From NCBI RefSeq assembly GCF_000152785.1, contig NZ_CH672414.1, forward strand, positions 339,615-403,614: a stretch of 64,000 bases of DNA. The letters are read 5' to 3'. The stretch is from Yoonia vestfoldensis SKA53 (GTDB lineage Bacteria; Pseudomonadota; Alphaproteobacteria; Rhodobacterales; Rhodobacteraceae). The number at the start of each line of letters is the position of its first letter. The stretch's first letter is position 1. Shown here piece after piece: positions 18,867-27,965 of this stretch. The translations under genes and the position numbers were made by a program. A model generated the notes under the pieces. The model was not told the origin of the DNA and ran no database searches. It worked only from the letters and a program-made list of their open reading frames with translations.

Positions 18867-19220
18867 TCTGAATCCTCGCAGCTGGCGATTTTCATCGTGC
18901 CTTGTTCATGAAAGCGTTCATCTTGTGTTTATCACAAGCGGCTGGACTGCGTGACAAGAATGTTAAGATTTATGCAGTGAAAAGAGATGTTTATAGCATA
19001 TTAATGGACAGTTTATCGAAATACATATGACTGTTTATTTCTGCGAAACAAACGCCCGCAGCCGATTGATCGGATCCAGCACATGCTGGCGGGTAAATCG
19101 TCTGTTTTTTGAAAATTGCCGCTTTTCTCATCTTGTTTTAGCGAATCGCCCCTATGTTAGCGGTGGGGCGTGATGCGCCCGAACAGACCCGGCGCTGCGC
19201 CGGGAAAGGAAGGAATGACA
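18867..19220. other. AT-rich intergenic region between divergent tadG and gdh
   Basis: This 354-base gap has no convincing open frame and is clearly richer in A and T than its surroundings, especially around 18950-19040. It must contain promoters for both flanking operons. The one recognisable motif is TTAATGGACAGTTTA at 19001, close to the CtrA full site TTAA-N7-TTAA with one mismatch. Confidence 0.6.
19001..19015. promoter_or_regulatory. Near-match CtrA box
   Basis: TTAA-N7-TTTA differs by one base from the alphaproteobacterial CtrA consensus TTAA-N7-TTAA. It lies 135 bases upstream of tadG. CtrA control of Tad pilus genes is known in related bacteria, but a single one-mismatch site in AT-rich DNA is weak evidence. 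Confidence 0.3.
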
Positions 19221-20660
19221 ATGAACGCCCACGATCCTGCGCAGGAACCCAGTTTCCGCGAATCCGTTGATCTGATGTTCAACCGTGCCGTTGCCCTGAT
19301 GGACCTCAGCCCCGGTTTGGAGGAAAAGATCAGGGTCTGCAACGCAACCTATACGGTGCGTTTCGGTGTGCGCCTGCGTGGCGCGCTGCATACATTCACC
19401 GGTTATCGTTCGGTGCATTCCGAACATATGGAACCGGTCAAGGGCGGCATCCGCTATGCCATCAACGTGCATCAGGACGAGGTAGAGGCGTTGGCGGCGC
19501 TGATGACCTACAAATGTGCGCTGGTAGAGGCACCTTTTGGTGGCTCCAAGGGTGGCTTGCGGATCAATCCTGCCGATTGGAACGAACATGAGCTGGAACT
19601 GATCACCCGCCGTTTCGCCTATGAATTGATCAAGCGCGACCTGATCAATCCCGCGCAGAACGTGCCTGCACCCGACATGGGGACAGGTGAGCGTGAAATG
19701 GCCTGGATCGCGGATCAGTACCGGCGCATGAACACCACCGATATCAATGCTGCGGCCTGTGTAACGGGCAAGCCCACCAATGCAGGCGGCATCGCCGGCC
19801 GGGTCGAGGCGACGGGGCGCGGCGTGCAATACGCCCTGCGCGAGTTCTTTCGCTATCCCGAGGATGTGGCCAAGGCAAACCTGTCCGGCAGCCTTGATGG
19901 CAAGCGCGTGATCGTGCAAGGGCTGGGCAATGTTGGCTATCACGCCGCCAAGTTCCTGTCCGAAGAAGATGGCGCGCTGATCACCACGATTATCGAACGC
20001 GACGGGGCGCTGCATGACGAAGCGGGGCTGCATGTCGAAACCGTCCGCGCCTGGATTACCAAGAATGGTGGTCTGGCCAATTATCCGCATGCCAAGCATA
20101 TCCCCGACGGGGCCAGTATGCTGGAGGCTGACTGCGACATCCTGATCCCCGCCGCATTGGAGGCGGTGATCAACCTGTCCAACGCCGACCGCATCAAGGC
20201 CCCCCTGATCATCGAGGCTGCGAATGGCCCCGTGACCGCGGGTGCCGATGAAATCCTGCGCGACAAAGGCTGTGTGATCATCCCTGACATGTATGCCAAT
20301 GCGGGTGGCGTGACGGTGTCCTATTTCGAATGGGTCAAAAACCTGTCGCACATCCGGTTTGGCCGGATGCAGCGCCGCCAGGAAGAATCGCGCCACCAGC
20401 TGGTCGTGGACGAATTGGAACGCTTGTCGGCGGACAAAGGTCTTGGCTGGAGCTTGTCGCCCGATTTCAAGGACAAATATCTGCGCGGCGCGGATGAGCT
20501 GGAACTGGTCCGCTCGGGGCTCGACGATACGATGCGGTCGGCCTATCAGGCGATGCGCGCGGTCTGGCACGGGCGCGCCGATGTGCATGATTTGCGCACG
20601 GCGGCCTATCTGGTGTCGATCCGCAAGGTTGCTGACAGCTATCGCGCCAAGGGGCTGTAG
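19221..20660 (+). CDS. gdhA: Glu/Leu/Phe/Val dehydrogenase (glutamate dehydrogenase)
   Basis: A 479-residue amino acid dehydrogenase that would interconvert glutamate and 2-oxoglutarate plus ammonia. Visible motifs are VKGGIRYAINVHQDEVEAL near residue 70, the catalytic lysine in PFGGSKGGLR near 104, APDMGTGEREMAW near 150, and the Rossmann VIVQGLGNVGYHAAKF near 229. NAD specificity cannot be settled by eye. Two ATGs (19215 and 19221) follow the GGAAAGGAAGGA ribosome site; 19221 gives the better spacing. A palindromic repeat lies just after the stop, then soxB. Confidence 0.92.
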   Translation: MNAHDPAQEPSFRESVDLMFNRAVALMDLSPGLEEKIRVCNATYTVRFGVRLRGALHTFTGYRSVHSEHMEPVKGGIRYAINVHQDEVEALAALMTYKCALVEAPFGGSKGGLRINPADWNEHELELITRRFAYELIKRDLINPAQNVPAPDMGTGEREMAWIADQYRRMNTTDINAAACVTGKPTNAGGIAGRVEATGRGVQYALREFFRYPEDVAKANLSGSLDGKRVIVQGLGNVGYHAAKFLSEEDGALITTIIERDGALHDEAGLHVETVRAWITKNGGLANYPHAKHIPDGASMLEADCDILIPAALEAVINLSNADRIKAPLIIEAANGPVTAGADEILRDKGCVIIPDMYANAGGVTVSYFEWVKNLSHIRFGRMQRRQEESRHQLVVDELERLSADKGLGWSLSPDFKDKYLRGADELELVRSGLDDTMRSAYQAMRAVWHGRADVHDLRTAAYLVSIRKVADSYRAKGL

Positions 20661-20670
20661 AGGCTGAAAC

Positions 20671-20696
20671 GTAAGGTGGATCATGATCCGCCTTAC
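20671..20696. repeat. Palindromic GTAAGGTGG repeat, copy 1
   Basis: A 26-base inverted repeat centred on GGATCATGATCC, flanked by GTAAGG and CCTTAC, self-complementary throughout with one G-U pair. It lies ten bases after the gdh stop. A diverged copy follows ribE at 35924. It resembles dispersed REP-like palindromes and may terminate or protect the gdh transcript. Confidence 0.55.
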
Positions 20697-20764
20697 ACCC
20701 GCATTTGCCCTTTCGGTCTGCCGCCAATCGGCTAGAGTCGGGCTGGCGTGGTGAGGGGCAGGGC

Positions 20765-22018
20765 ATGGGCTATTCGGGGTTTCAGATCATCAAGGAAGGG
20801 TTGTTCGGCCAGAAAGGCTGGAAACCGCTCTGGCGTGATCCCGCGCCAAAAGCGCGCTATGACGCGATCATCATCGGTGGTGGCGGGCATGGGTTGGCCA
20901 CCGCCTATTACCTTGCCCGCGAACATGGGCTGACCAATATCGCTGTGCTGGAAAAGGGCCATATCGGCGGCGGCAATATCGGGCGCAACACCACCATCGT
21001 GCGCGCCAATTATTTCCTGCCGGGCAATCAGGAATTCTATTCGCATTCGCTCAAGCTGTGGGAAGGGATGGAACAGGATCTCAATTACAACGTGATGCAT
21101 TCGCAGCGCGGGCTGATCAACCTGTTCCATTCCGACGGCCAGCGCGATGCCTTCGTGCGGCGCGGCAATGCGATGATCAATCAAGGCGATGATGCGATCC
21201 TGCTGGACCGCGAAGGCGTGCGCAGCCATCTGCCCTATCTCGATTTCGACAATGGCCGTTTCCCGATCTACGGCGGCCTGTATCACCCGCGCGGCGGCAC
21301 GGCGCGCCATGATGCGGTTGCCTGGGGCTATGCGCGCGGTGCTGACCAGCGCGGCGTCGATCTGATCCAGAATTGCGAAGTCACCGGCATCGACATCGAA
21401 AACGGCGTTGTGACCGGCGTCCAAACCACGCGCGGCGCAATCAGGGCGCGCAAGGTCGGGATTGTCACCGCAGGCCGCTCAGGGCAGGTCGCGGCCATGG
21501 CCGGGATGCGCCTGCCGATCGAAAGCCATGTCTTGCAAGCCTTTGTCACCGAGGGGCTGAAACCCGTGATCGACCATGTCGTCAGTTTCGGCATGGGGCA
21601 TTTCTATATCAGCCAGTCTGACAAGGGCGGGTTGGTCTTTGGCGGCGATCTGGATTTCTATGCATCCTACGCGGCCCGCGGCAACCTGCCGATGGCCGAA
21701 CACGTGATGGAGGCCGCAATGACCCTGATGCCGATGATCGGCAAGGCGCGCGTGCTGCGGTCCTGGGGCGGGATCATGGACATGACCCCCGACGGCAGCC
21801 CGATCATCGACACCACGCCGACCAAGGGTTTGTTCATCGACTGCGGCTGGTGCTATGGCGGGTTCAAGGCGGTGCCGGCCTCTGGCTTTGCCTTTGCGCA
21901 TCTGATGGCGACTGGCCAGCCCCATGCAACGGCGGCGAAGTTCCGGCTTGATCGGTTCCGCACCGGGGTCGGGTTGATGGACGAAGAAGGCACCGGGTCG
22001 CAGCATAACCTGCATTGA
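20765..22018 (+). CDS. soxB: Sarcosine oxidase subunit beta
   Basis: Beta subunit of heterotetrameric sarcosine oxidase, which oxidatively demethylates sarcosine to glycine with transfer of the one-carbon unit to tetrahydrofolate. The 417-residue flavoprotein has the N-terminal FAD motif AIIIGGGGHGLATAYYLA (about residues 36-53) and a covalent/non-covalent flavin region around residues 170-180. The start at 20765 has GAGGGGCAGGGC upstream. The length matches the usual 415-418 residues. It begins soxB-soxD-soxA-soxG; a type-1 ATTTT element lies between soxB and soxD. Confidence 0.95.
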   Translation: MGYSGFQIIKEGLFGQKGWKPLWRDPAPKARYDAIIIGGGGHGLATAYYLAREHGLTNIAVLEKGHIGGGNIGRNTTIVRANYFLPGNQEFYSHSLKLWEGMEQDLNYNVMHSQRGLINLFHSDGQRDAFVRRGNAMINQGDDAILLDREGVRSHLPYLDFDNGRFPIYGGLYHPRGGTARHDAVAWGYARGADQRGVDLIQNCEVTGIDIENGVVTGVQTTRGAIRARKVGIVTAGRSGQVAAMAGMRLPIESHVLQAFVTEGLKPVIDHVVSFGMGHFYISQSDKGGLVFGGDLDFYASYAARGNLPMAEHVMEAAMTLMPMIGKARVLRSWGGIMDMTPDGSPIIDTTPTKGLFIDCGWCYGGFKAVPASGFAFAHLMATGQPHATAAKFRLDRFRTGVGLMDEEGTGSQHNLH

Positions 22019-22029
22019 GCGCACGAACA

Positions 22030-22056
22030 GAGTATTTTGGGGAAATGAAAATGAAG
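22030..22056 (+). repeat. Intergenic ATTTT element, copy I (degenerate)
   Basis: Between soxB and soxD the sequence GAGTATTTTGGGGAAATG then AAAATGAAG matches the type-1 element tail, but no clear GC hairpin precedes it. Being inside an operon, it may be inactive as a terminator. Confidence 0.45.
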
Positions 22057-22063
22057 GCGGATC

Positions 22064-22327
22064 ATGCGGATTAACTGCCCCCATTGCGGCGAACGTGACC
22101 GGCGCGAATTTTATTATATGGGCGATGCCGTGGCGGTCACCCGCCCCGCACCTGATGCGGGGCCTGACGCCTGGGACGATTACCTGCACAACCGTGACAA
22201 CCCCGCGGGCGACACACGCGACCTGTGGTATCACGAGGCGGGCTGTGGCGCGTGGATCGTTGTGGCGCGCAACACGCTGACCCATGCGGTTCACGGCGCA
22301 ACGCTTGCGCAAAAGGCCGCATCATGA
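22064..22327 (+). CDS. soxD: Sarcosine oxidase subunit delta
   Basis: The 87-residue delta subunit binds structural zinc in the heterotetramer. The zinc ligands are probably Cys5 and Cys8 in INCPHCGERDR, with His and Cys of LWYHEAGCGAWIV (about residues 54-66). Length matches the family (about 85-110). Its stop overlaps the soxA ATG (ATGA), giving translational coupling. It is 45 bases after soxB. Confidence 0.93.
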   Translation: MRINCPHCGERDRREFYYMGDAVAVTRPAPDAGPDAWDDYLHNRDNPAGDTRDLWYHEAGCGAWIVVARNTLTHAVHGATLAQKAAS

Positions 22328-25221
22328 GGCTGCGCAACCCTGGCCAAACCGTAACCTTTAGCTTTGACGGCAAACCCGTGCAGGGCGTACCGGGCGAACC
22401 GGTCGCTGCCGCGCTGCTGGCCAGCGGGATCAGGCTGATGGGCCGGTCATTCAAATACCACCGCCCGCGCGGCGTGCTGACCGCCGGGTCCGAAGAACCC
22501 AATGCGCTGGTCACCGTAGGGCGCGGCGCGGCGCAGGACCCCAACCAGCGCGCAACCATGGTCGAAGTGTCCGAAGGGCTGGAGGTTTTCAGCCAGAACG
22601 CCTGGCCCAGCTTGCGCCATGACGCGCTGGCGGTGAACGACCTGCTGTCCCCGTTTCTGGGGGCGGGCTTCTATTACAAGACCTTCATGTGGCCCGCGTC
22701 GTTCTGGGAAAGGCTCTATGAGCCGGTGATCCGCCGCGCGGCGGGCCTTGGCCGGTTGAGTGGCAAGGCCAACGCCGACCTTTATGAAAAGGCCTTCGCC
22801 TTTTGTGATCTGCTGGTGATCGGAGCAGGGCCAGCGGGGCTGATGGCAGCGCTGACCGCAGGGCGGGCGGGCGTCGATGTGATCCTTGCCGATGAGGACA
22901 GCGCCATGGGCGGTCGCCTGCTGCGCGAGGTCGAGGATGTCGACGGCAGGCCCGCCGCCCTGTGGGTCGCAGATGTGCTGGCACAATTGCGCGCGCTGCC
23001 CAATGTGCGCCTGATGCCGCGCACGACCGTGACCGGCGCTTATGACCAAGGCACCTATGGCGCGCTGGAACGCATTGTGGGTGCGGACGCACCGGGTGAA
23101 TGTTTCTGGCGGATCGTGGCCAAGCGGTCGGTGCTTTGTGCGGGCGCGCTGGAACGGTCCATCGCTTTTCCAGACAATGACCGGCCCGGCATCATGCTGG
23201 CGGGGGCGGTGCGGGCCTATGTCACCCGCTGGGGTGTGGCGCCCGGCCGGTCGGTCACGGTCTTTGGCAACAATGATGACGCACATCGCACCGCGCGCGA
23301 TCTGGCGGCGGCGGGGATCAAGATCGCGGGGCTGATCGATGCCCGCGCTGATCTGGCCGTCAGCGCCGATTATCCGGTGTTCACGGGCGGCAGCGTCACG
23401 GCAACGGCTGGCAGGCTGGGTCTGACCAGCATCACCGTCACCCATCAGGGCGGCACGCGGGTGATCCAGACAGATTGTCTGGCTGTCTCTGGCGGCTGGA
23501 ACCCGTCGGTGCATCTGACCTGTCACATGAACGGAAGGCCCCAGTGGCGCGAAGATATCGCAGCCTTTGTGCCGACGCCTGACGCGATCCCCGGCATGGC
23601 GGTGGCGGGGGCTTGTCACGGCGTCTTTGACACACAGGGTTGTCTGCGTGACGGGGCCGAGGTGGCCGCTGCCATCGCCCGCGACCTCGGGTTCGCACCC
23701 GAGGTGACGCTACCCGTGGCCGAGGCCCGCGCCTATGCCATCGCCCCCTTTTGGGAAACGCCCGGAAAGGGGCGCAAATGGGTCGACTTGCAGAATGATG
23801 TGACGACCAAGGATATCGCGATCTCTGCGCAGGAAAACATGCGCAGCGTTGAACATATGAAACGCTATACCACCCAAGGCATGGCGCCCGATCAGGGCAA
23901 ATCGTCCAACGTGCTGGCGCTTGCTGTGTTGGCCGACCTGACCGGGCGCGGCATCCCCGAGACGGGAACGACGACGTTCCGCCCGCCTTTCGTGCCGGTC
24001 AGTATCGCCGCGATGGGCGCAGGCGGGCAGGGCAAGGGGTTTGCCCCGACGCGCCTGATGACATCGCATCACGCAAGCGTCGCGGCCCGCGCGCCGATGA
24101 TCGAGGCGGGGCTGTGGTATCGCCCCAGCTATTTCCCGCTGGAGGGCGACGTCAGCTGGCGCCAATCCTGCGACCGTGAAGTGAATTATGTGCGCAATGT
24201 TGTTGGCGTTTGCGACGTGTCCACTTTGGGTAAGATCGACGTGCAGGGGCCTGATGCGGCGCCGCTTTTGGATTTTGTCTATACCAACCGCATGTCAACG
24301 TTGAAGGTCGGGCGCGTACGTTACGGGCTGATGTTGCGCGAGGATGGATTCGTCATGGATGACGGTACCGCCGCGCGTCTGGGGCCGGATCATTTTGTGA
24401 TTACCACCACGACGGCCGCCGCGGGGCAGGTGATGCGCCACCTTGAATTCGCGCGACAGGTGCTGCGCCCCGATCTGGATGCGCGCATCGTGTCGGTGAC
24501 GGATCACTGGGCGCAATTTGCCGTGGCCGGACCCCGCGCGCAGGTGCTTTTGAACACCGTGCTGGATGAGCAGATCACCGATGAGGATTGGCCGTTCATG
24601 GCCTGTGGTGCTGTAGGTATCGGCGGTGTGGCGGGCCGGCTGTTCCGGATCTCGTTTTCGGGCGAAACTGCCTATGAGATCGCGGTGCCCGCGCGTTACG
24701 GCGAAAGCCTGTTCCGGCAATTGGTCGCACAGGCGCGCACTTTGGGCGGTGGCCCTTACGGGTTAGAGGCGCTCAACGTCCTGCGCATCGAAAAGGGCCT
24801 GTTGACCCATGCGGAATTGCATGGGCGCACCACGGCGTACGATCTGGGGCTGGCGGGCATGGTGAGCGTGCAAAAGGATTGCATCGGGCAGGCTGCTGCC
24901 CGCCGCCCCGGTCTGGTTGATCCTATGCGCGAACGGCTGGTCGGTCTGCGCGCAGTGGAAGAGGGGCGGCGCCTGACCGCAGGCGCGCATCTGTTTGCCA
25001 AAGACGCCAAGGCCGTGACCGCCAATGATCAGGGCTATGTCACCTCGGCCTGTTATTCGCCGACGCTGGATTGTTATCTGGGTCTGGCGTTTGTGAAGAA
25101 TGGTCCTGAAAGGTATGGCGAGGTGATCCGCATGGTCGACCATTTGCGCGGTGTGGATACATTGGCCGAGGTTTGCCATCCGGTGTTCTTCGACCCCGAA
25201 GGAGGACGCGCCCGTGGCTAG
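22324..25221 (+). CDS. soxA: Sarcosine oxidase subunit alpha
   Basis: The 965-residue alpha subunit. The N-terminal part (about 1-95) is a ferredoxin-like fold without iron ligands, containing SFKYHRPRGVLTAGSEEPNA. An NAD-binding flavoprotein domain follows with LLVIGAGPAGLMAALTAGRAG near residue 165. The C-terminal half (about 580-960) is a folate-binding aminomethyltransferase (T-protein-like) domain with the GPYGLEALNVLRIEKG signature near residue 820. It overlaps soxD upstream and the GTG start of soxG downstream by eight bases. Confidence 0.95.
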   Translation: MRLRNPGQTVTFSFDGKPVQGVPGEPVAAALLASGIRLMGRSFKYHRPRGVLTAGSEEPNALVTVGRGAAQDPNQRATMVEVSEGLEVFSQNAWPSLRHDALAVNDLLSPFLGAGFYYKTFMWPASFWERLYEPVIRRAAGLGRLSGKANADLYEKAFAFCDLLVIGAGPAGLMAALTAGRAGVDVILADEDSAMGGRLLREVEDVDGRPAALWVADVLAQLRALPNVRLMPRTTVTGAYDQGTYGALERIVGADAPGECFWRIVAKRSVLCAGALERSIAFPDNDRPGIMLAGAVRAYVTRWGVAPGRSVTVFGNNDDAHRTARDLAAAGIKIAGLIDARADLAVSADYPVFTGGSVTATAGRLGLTSITVTHQGGTRVIQTDCLAVSGGWNPSVHLTCHMNGRPQWREDIAAFVPTPDAIPGMAVAGACHGVFDTQGCLRDGAEVAAAIARDLGFAPEVTLPVAEARAYAIAPFWETPGKGRKWVDLQNDVTTKDIAISAQENMRSVEHMKRYTTQGMAPDQGKSSNVLALAVLADLTGRGIPETGTTTFRPPFVPVSIAAMGAGGQGKGFAPTRLMTSHHASVAARAPMIEAGLWYRPSYFPLEGDVSWRQSCDREVNYVRNVVGVCDVSTLGKIDVQGPDAAPLLDFVYTNRMSTLKVGRVRYGLMLREDGFVMDDGTAARLGPDHFVITTTTAAAGQVMRHLEFARQVLRPDLDARIVSVTDHWAQFAVAGPRAQVLLNTVLDEQITDEDWPFMACGAVGIGGVAGRLFRISFSGETAYEIAVPARYGESLFRQLVAQARTLGGGPYGLEALNVLRIEKGLLTHAELHGRTTAYDLGLAGMVSVQKDCIGQAAARRPGLVDPMRERLVGLRAVEEGRRLTAGAHLFAKDAKAVTANDQGYVTSACYSPTLDCYLGLAFVKNGPERYGEVIRMVDHLRGVDTLAEVCHPVFFDPEGGRARG

Positions 25222-25756
25222 GTTGATCGCACTTGGGGCCTTTGGTGATCTGTTGCCGTTGCAGACAGGCGATGTGACTTGCACCGAGGTGATGCGCGAG
25301 ACGCTGTTTTGCGTTGCCCCCTATCGTGGCCAGCACAAGGCGGTATCGGCGGCATTGAAAGCGCAGCTTGGCCTGAGCCTGCCTGCCGCCGGACGGCGGA
25401 AAATCGCGGGTGACGCGATCTGCCAATGGATCGGCCATGATGCATGGGTTGTCAGCGCGCCTGTCATGCTTGACGGGCTGGCGGCGGTCAGTGATCAATC
25501 CGACGGCTATGCCGCGCTGGATGTAGCGGGGGCAGGGGTCGAGGCGGTGCTGGCGCGGCTGATCCCGCTTGATCTGCGCAGTACCACGTTCAAGGTTAAC
25601 CATACCGCCCGCAGCCTGCTGGGCCATGTGCCTGTCAGCATCACCCGCACAGGCGCGCAGGCGTTCGAGGTGATGGTGATGCGATCAATGGCGGCGTCAT
25701 TGGTGCATGATCTGCAGGTAGCCATGAGCGGGCTGGCGCGGCGCGGATCGGCCTGA
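25214..25756 (+). CDS. soxG: Sarcosine oxidase subunit gamma
   Basis: The 180-residue gamma subunit of heterotetrameric sarcosine oxidase. It shows the weakly conserved GcvT-like fold, with WVVSAPVMLDGLAAVSDQSDGYAALD near residue 78 and the C-terminal LLGHVPVSITRTGAQAFEVMV region near 137. GTG at 25214 is preceded by GGAGG, and starts inside soxA. It ends the sox operon; a type-2 hairpin/ATTTTT element follows. The glyA and folate genes that often accompany this operon are not next to it here. Confidence 0.9.
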   Translation: MARLIALGAFGDLLPLQTGDVTCTEVMRETLFCVAPYRGQHKAVSAALKAQLGLSLPAAGRRKIAGDAICQWIGHDAWVVSAPVMLDGLAAVSDQSDGYAALDVAGAGVEAVLARLIPLDLRSTTFKVNHTARSLLGHVPVSITRTGAQAFEVMVMRSMAASLVHDLQVAMSGLARRGSA

Positions 25757-25773
25757 CGCTGCACGCCAGACCG

Positions 25774-25808
25774 AGGCCTGCGGCGGGGATATTTTTGCTC
25801 GGAAGATG
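25774..25808 (+). repeat. Intergenic ATTTTT element, copy C (type 2)
   Basis: After soxG, GCCTGCGGCGGGGATATTTT continues into TTGCTCGGAAGATG. It is a type-2 copy nearly identical in its tail to copies E and H. Its hairpin (GCC-TGC-GGC) is short. It lies 17 bases after the soxG stop. Confidence 0.6.
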
Positions 25809-25871
25809 CAAACGCCTTTTCGGGTGATAGCAGCCCTTGGAAAGCAGGGGCAAAAGGCGGATACTATACGC

Positions 25872-27836
25872 ATGAGCCTGCCACCCGGATTTTTGGACGA
25901 ATTACGCAACCGGCTGTCGCTTGGACAGGTCGTCGGGCGCAAAGTCATGTGGGATGCCCGCAAATCCAACCCCGGCAAGGGCGATCTTTGGGCGCCGTGC
26001 CCGTTCCATCAAGAGAAAAGTGCCAGTTTCCACGTCGATGATCGCAAAGGGTATTATTACTGCTTTGGCTGCCATGCCAAGGGTGATGCGATTTCATTCG
26101 TGCGCGAGACCGAGAATGTCGATTTCATGGAAGCGGTGAAGATTCTCGCGGGTGAGGCGGGAATGCCGATGCCTGAACGCGACCCCGCCGCCCAGCAAAA
26201 GGCAGATCTGCGCGGCCAGCTGGTCGAGGTGATGGAAAAGGTCATCAAATGGCACCGCCTGCAATTGCAGACAGCGGCAGCGACCGAGGCGCGCGATTAT
26301 CTGGCACGGCGCGGCCTAAGCCCCGAGGCGCAGGCGCGTTGGGATATCGGCTTTGCACCTGCGCAGGGCGGGGCGCTGGCGCATCTGAGCGCACAGGGGG
26401 TGGACGCCAAGCTGGTAATCGCCGCGGGCATCGCCGCCGAAAGTGACCGGGGTGGCGCGCCTTATGACCGGTTTCGCGGGCGGATCATCTTTCCGATCCG
26501 CGATGCGCGGGGGCGCGCTATCGGCATGGGGGGCCGCGCGATGGACCCCAATGCGCCCGCGAAATATTACAATTCGCCCGAAACGCCGCTGTTCGACAAG
26601 GGCCGCAGCCTGTTCAACCATGGCCCCGCGCGCGAGGCGGCGGGCAAGGGCAAGCCATTGATCGTGGCCGAAGGCTATATGGATGTGATCGCGTTGGCAG
26701 AGGCGGGGTTTACCGCGACGGTGGCCCCCCTTGGCACCGCGATTACCGAGGATCAATTGCGCCTGCTCTGGCGGATTGCCCCCGAACCGATCATCGCGCT
26801 GGATGGTGATACCGCCGGTCTGCGTGCCGCGATGCGCTTGATCGATATCGCGCTGCCGCTGTTGGAATCGGGGCAAAGCTTGCGTTTCGCGCTGATGCCG
26901 CCGGGGCTGGACCCTGATGATGTGATCAAGACGCAAGGCGCGGGGGCGATGCAAAAACTGCTCGATGCCGCGATCCCGATGGTACAGCTGTTGTGGCAGC
27001 GCGAGACCGAAGGCAAGAATTTCGACAGCCCCGAACGCAAGGCCGCATTGGACAAGGCGCTGCGTGACAAGATCAAGTTGATCGCCGATCCATCGATTCG
27101 CAGCCATTACGGCGAGGCGATCAAAGAGATGCGCTGGGCCTTGTTCAGCACCCGCCGTCCCGCCGCGCCCAGGGCCCAAGGCGGGACATGGTCGCGCAAT
27201 GCCGATCCGTGGAAACGCGCGATCAGTCCTGTGGCTACGGCGCGCAATTCCATGCTGGGGGCGGGGGCCGTCAGCCAAGAACATCTGCGCGAGGCGGTTA
27301 TTCTGGCCACGATGATCGTCGCCCCCAGTGTAGCGGTAGAGTTTGGCGATGCGCTGGAACGCATTGATTGCCGCGATCCGGCGCATCGTGACCTGCAGGC
27401 CGCGATTTTGCGCCATCTTGGAAATGCCGATCTGGAAACCATTATTTCGGCTGATCTGGGCGCAGATGCCCTTGAAAAGCTGTTGACGCAAAGCCATGTC
27501 GCAATCAGCCCCGCAGTGCGCCGCAAAGGCGAGGCCGAGGTTGCGCGCCTGTGCCTCGCCGAAGAATTCGCCAAGCTGACCGCCCGACGCGGCCATGCCC
27601 GCGAAATCGAAGATGCGGTCGAGGACCTTGGCGGGCTGGCCGATGAGGGGCTGACATGGCGGCTGGCGCAGGCCAGTGCGGCGGTAGACAAGGCCGGTCG
27701 CGGCGATAACGAGGACCGCGCCGAATATGCGGTTGGCCCCAACGGGGCGCGAATGAAGAAGGACGAGCGCAGTGCATTGGACCAATTGCTCGACCAGATC
27801 AATTTTGCCAAAGGACAGGACCGGCCTAGGTCATGA
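25872..27836 (+). CDS. dnaG: DNA primase
   Basis: DnaG makes RNA primers for replication. The 654-residue protein has the N-terminal zinc finger (Cys43, His46, Cys64, Cys67 within APCPFHQEKSASFH and YYYCFGCHAKGD). The TOPRIM core follows, with LIVAEGYMDVIAL near residue 271 and the IALDGDTAGLRAAMR motif near 313. The C-terminal helicase-interaction region is the last 150 residues. The ATG at 25872 is chosen because it fits the usual MSLPPGFLDELR start; an earlier in-frame ATG at 25806 is the end of repeat element C. It precedes rpoD as in the macromolecular synthesis operon. Confidence 0.95.
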   Translation: MSLPPGFLDELRNRLSLGQVVGRKVMWDARKSNPGKGDLWAPCPFHQEKSASFHVDDRKGYYYCFGCHAKGDAISFVRETENVDFMEAVKILAGEAGMPMPERDPAAQQKADLRGQLVEVMEKVIKWHRLQLQTAAATEARDYLARRGLSPEAQARWDIGFAPAQGGALAHLSAQGVDAKLVIAAGIAAESDRGGAPYDRFRGRIIFPIRDARGRAIGMGGRAMDPNAPAKYYNSPETPLFDKGRSLFNHGPAREAAGKGKPLIVAEGYMDVIALAEAGFTATVAPLGTAITEDQLRLLWRIAPEPIIALDGDTAGLRAAMRLIDIALPLLESGQSLRFALMPPGLDPDDVIKTQGAGAMQKLLDAAIPMVQLLWQRETEGKNFDSPERKAALDKALRDKIKLIADPSIRSHYGEAIKEMRWALFSTRRPAAPRAQGGTWSRNADPWKRAISPVATARNSMLGAGAVSQEHLREAVILATMIVAPSVAVEFGDALERIDCRDPAHRDLQAAILRHLGNADLETIISADLGADALEKLLTQSHVAISPAVRRKGEAEVARLCLAEEFAKLTARRGHAREIEDAVEDLGGLADEGLTWRLAQASAAVDKAGRGDNEDRAEYAVGPNGARMKKDERSALDQLLDQINFAKGQDRPRS

Positions 27837-27897
27837 CATGGCAACAGAACTGAAAAACACGCGGTCGACTGCTTGCGGTTCACGCCGATGCAGGGTT

Positions 27898-27917
27898 GAT
27901 TCGGGAATGACCGAATC
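27898..27917 (+). promoter_or_regulatory. Hairpin in the dnaG-rpoD intergenic leader
   Basis: GATTCGG-gaatga-CCGAATC is a perfect 7-bp hairpin with a six-base loop, 49 bases before the rpoD start. CCGAATC is followed by a partial second copy, GCCGAATCA. No U-tract follows. It could attenuate or stabilise the rpoD leader, or be a protein site. Confidence 0.35.
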
Positions 27918-27965
27918 AGCCGAATCACCCTGGCTGCGTAACGACGACTTGGAAGGGTCCCTTTG

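Noticed and set aside
19152-20684. 510-codon minus-strand frame opposite glutamate dehydrogenase
   Set aside because: It is a perfect antisense shadow of gdh, with no recognisable domain and no ribosome site.
22447-23619. 390-codon minus-strand frame inside soxA
   Set aside because: Antisense to the conserved soxA flavoprotein domain, low-complexity His/Arg composition, no motif.
25806-25871. ATG at 25806 as the start of dnaG
   Set aside because: This ATG is part of the GGAAGATG tail of repeat element C and lacks a ribosome site; the conserved primase start is at 25872.
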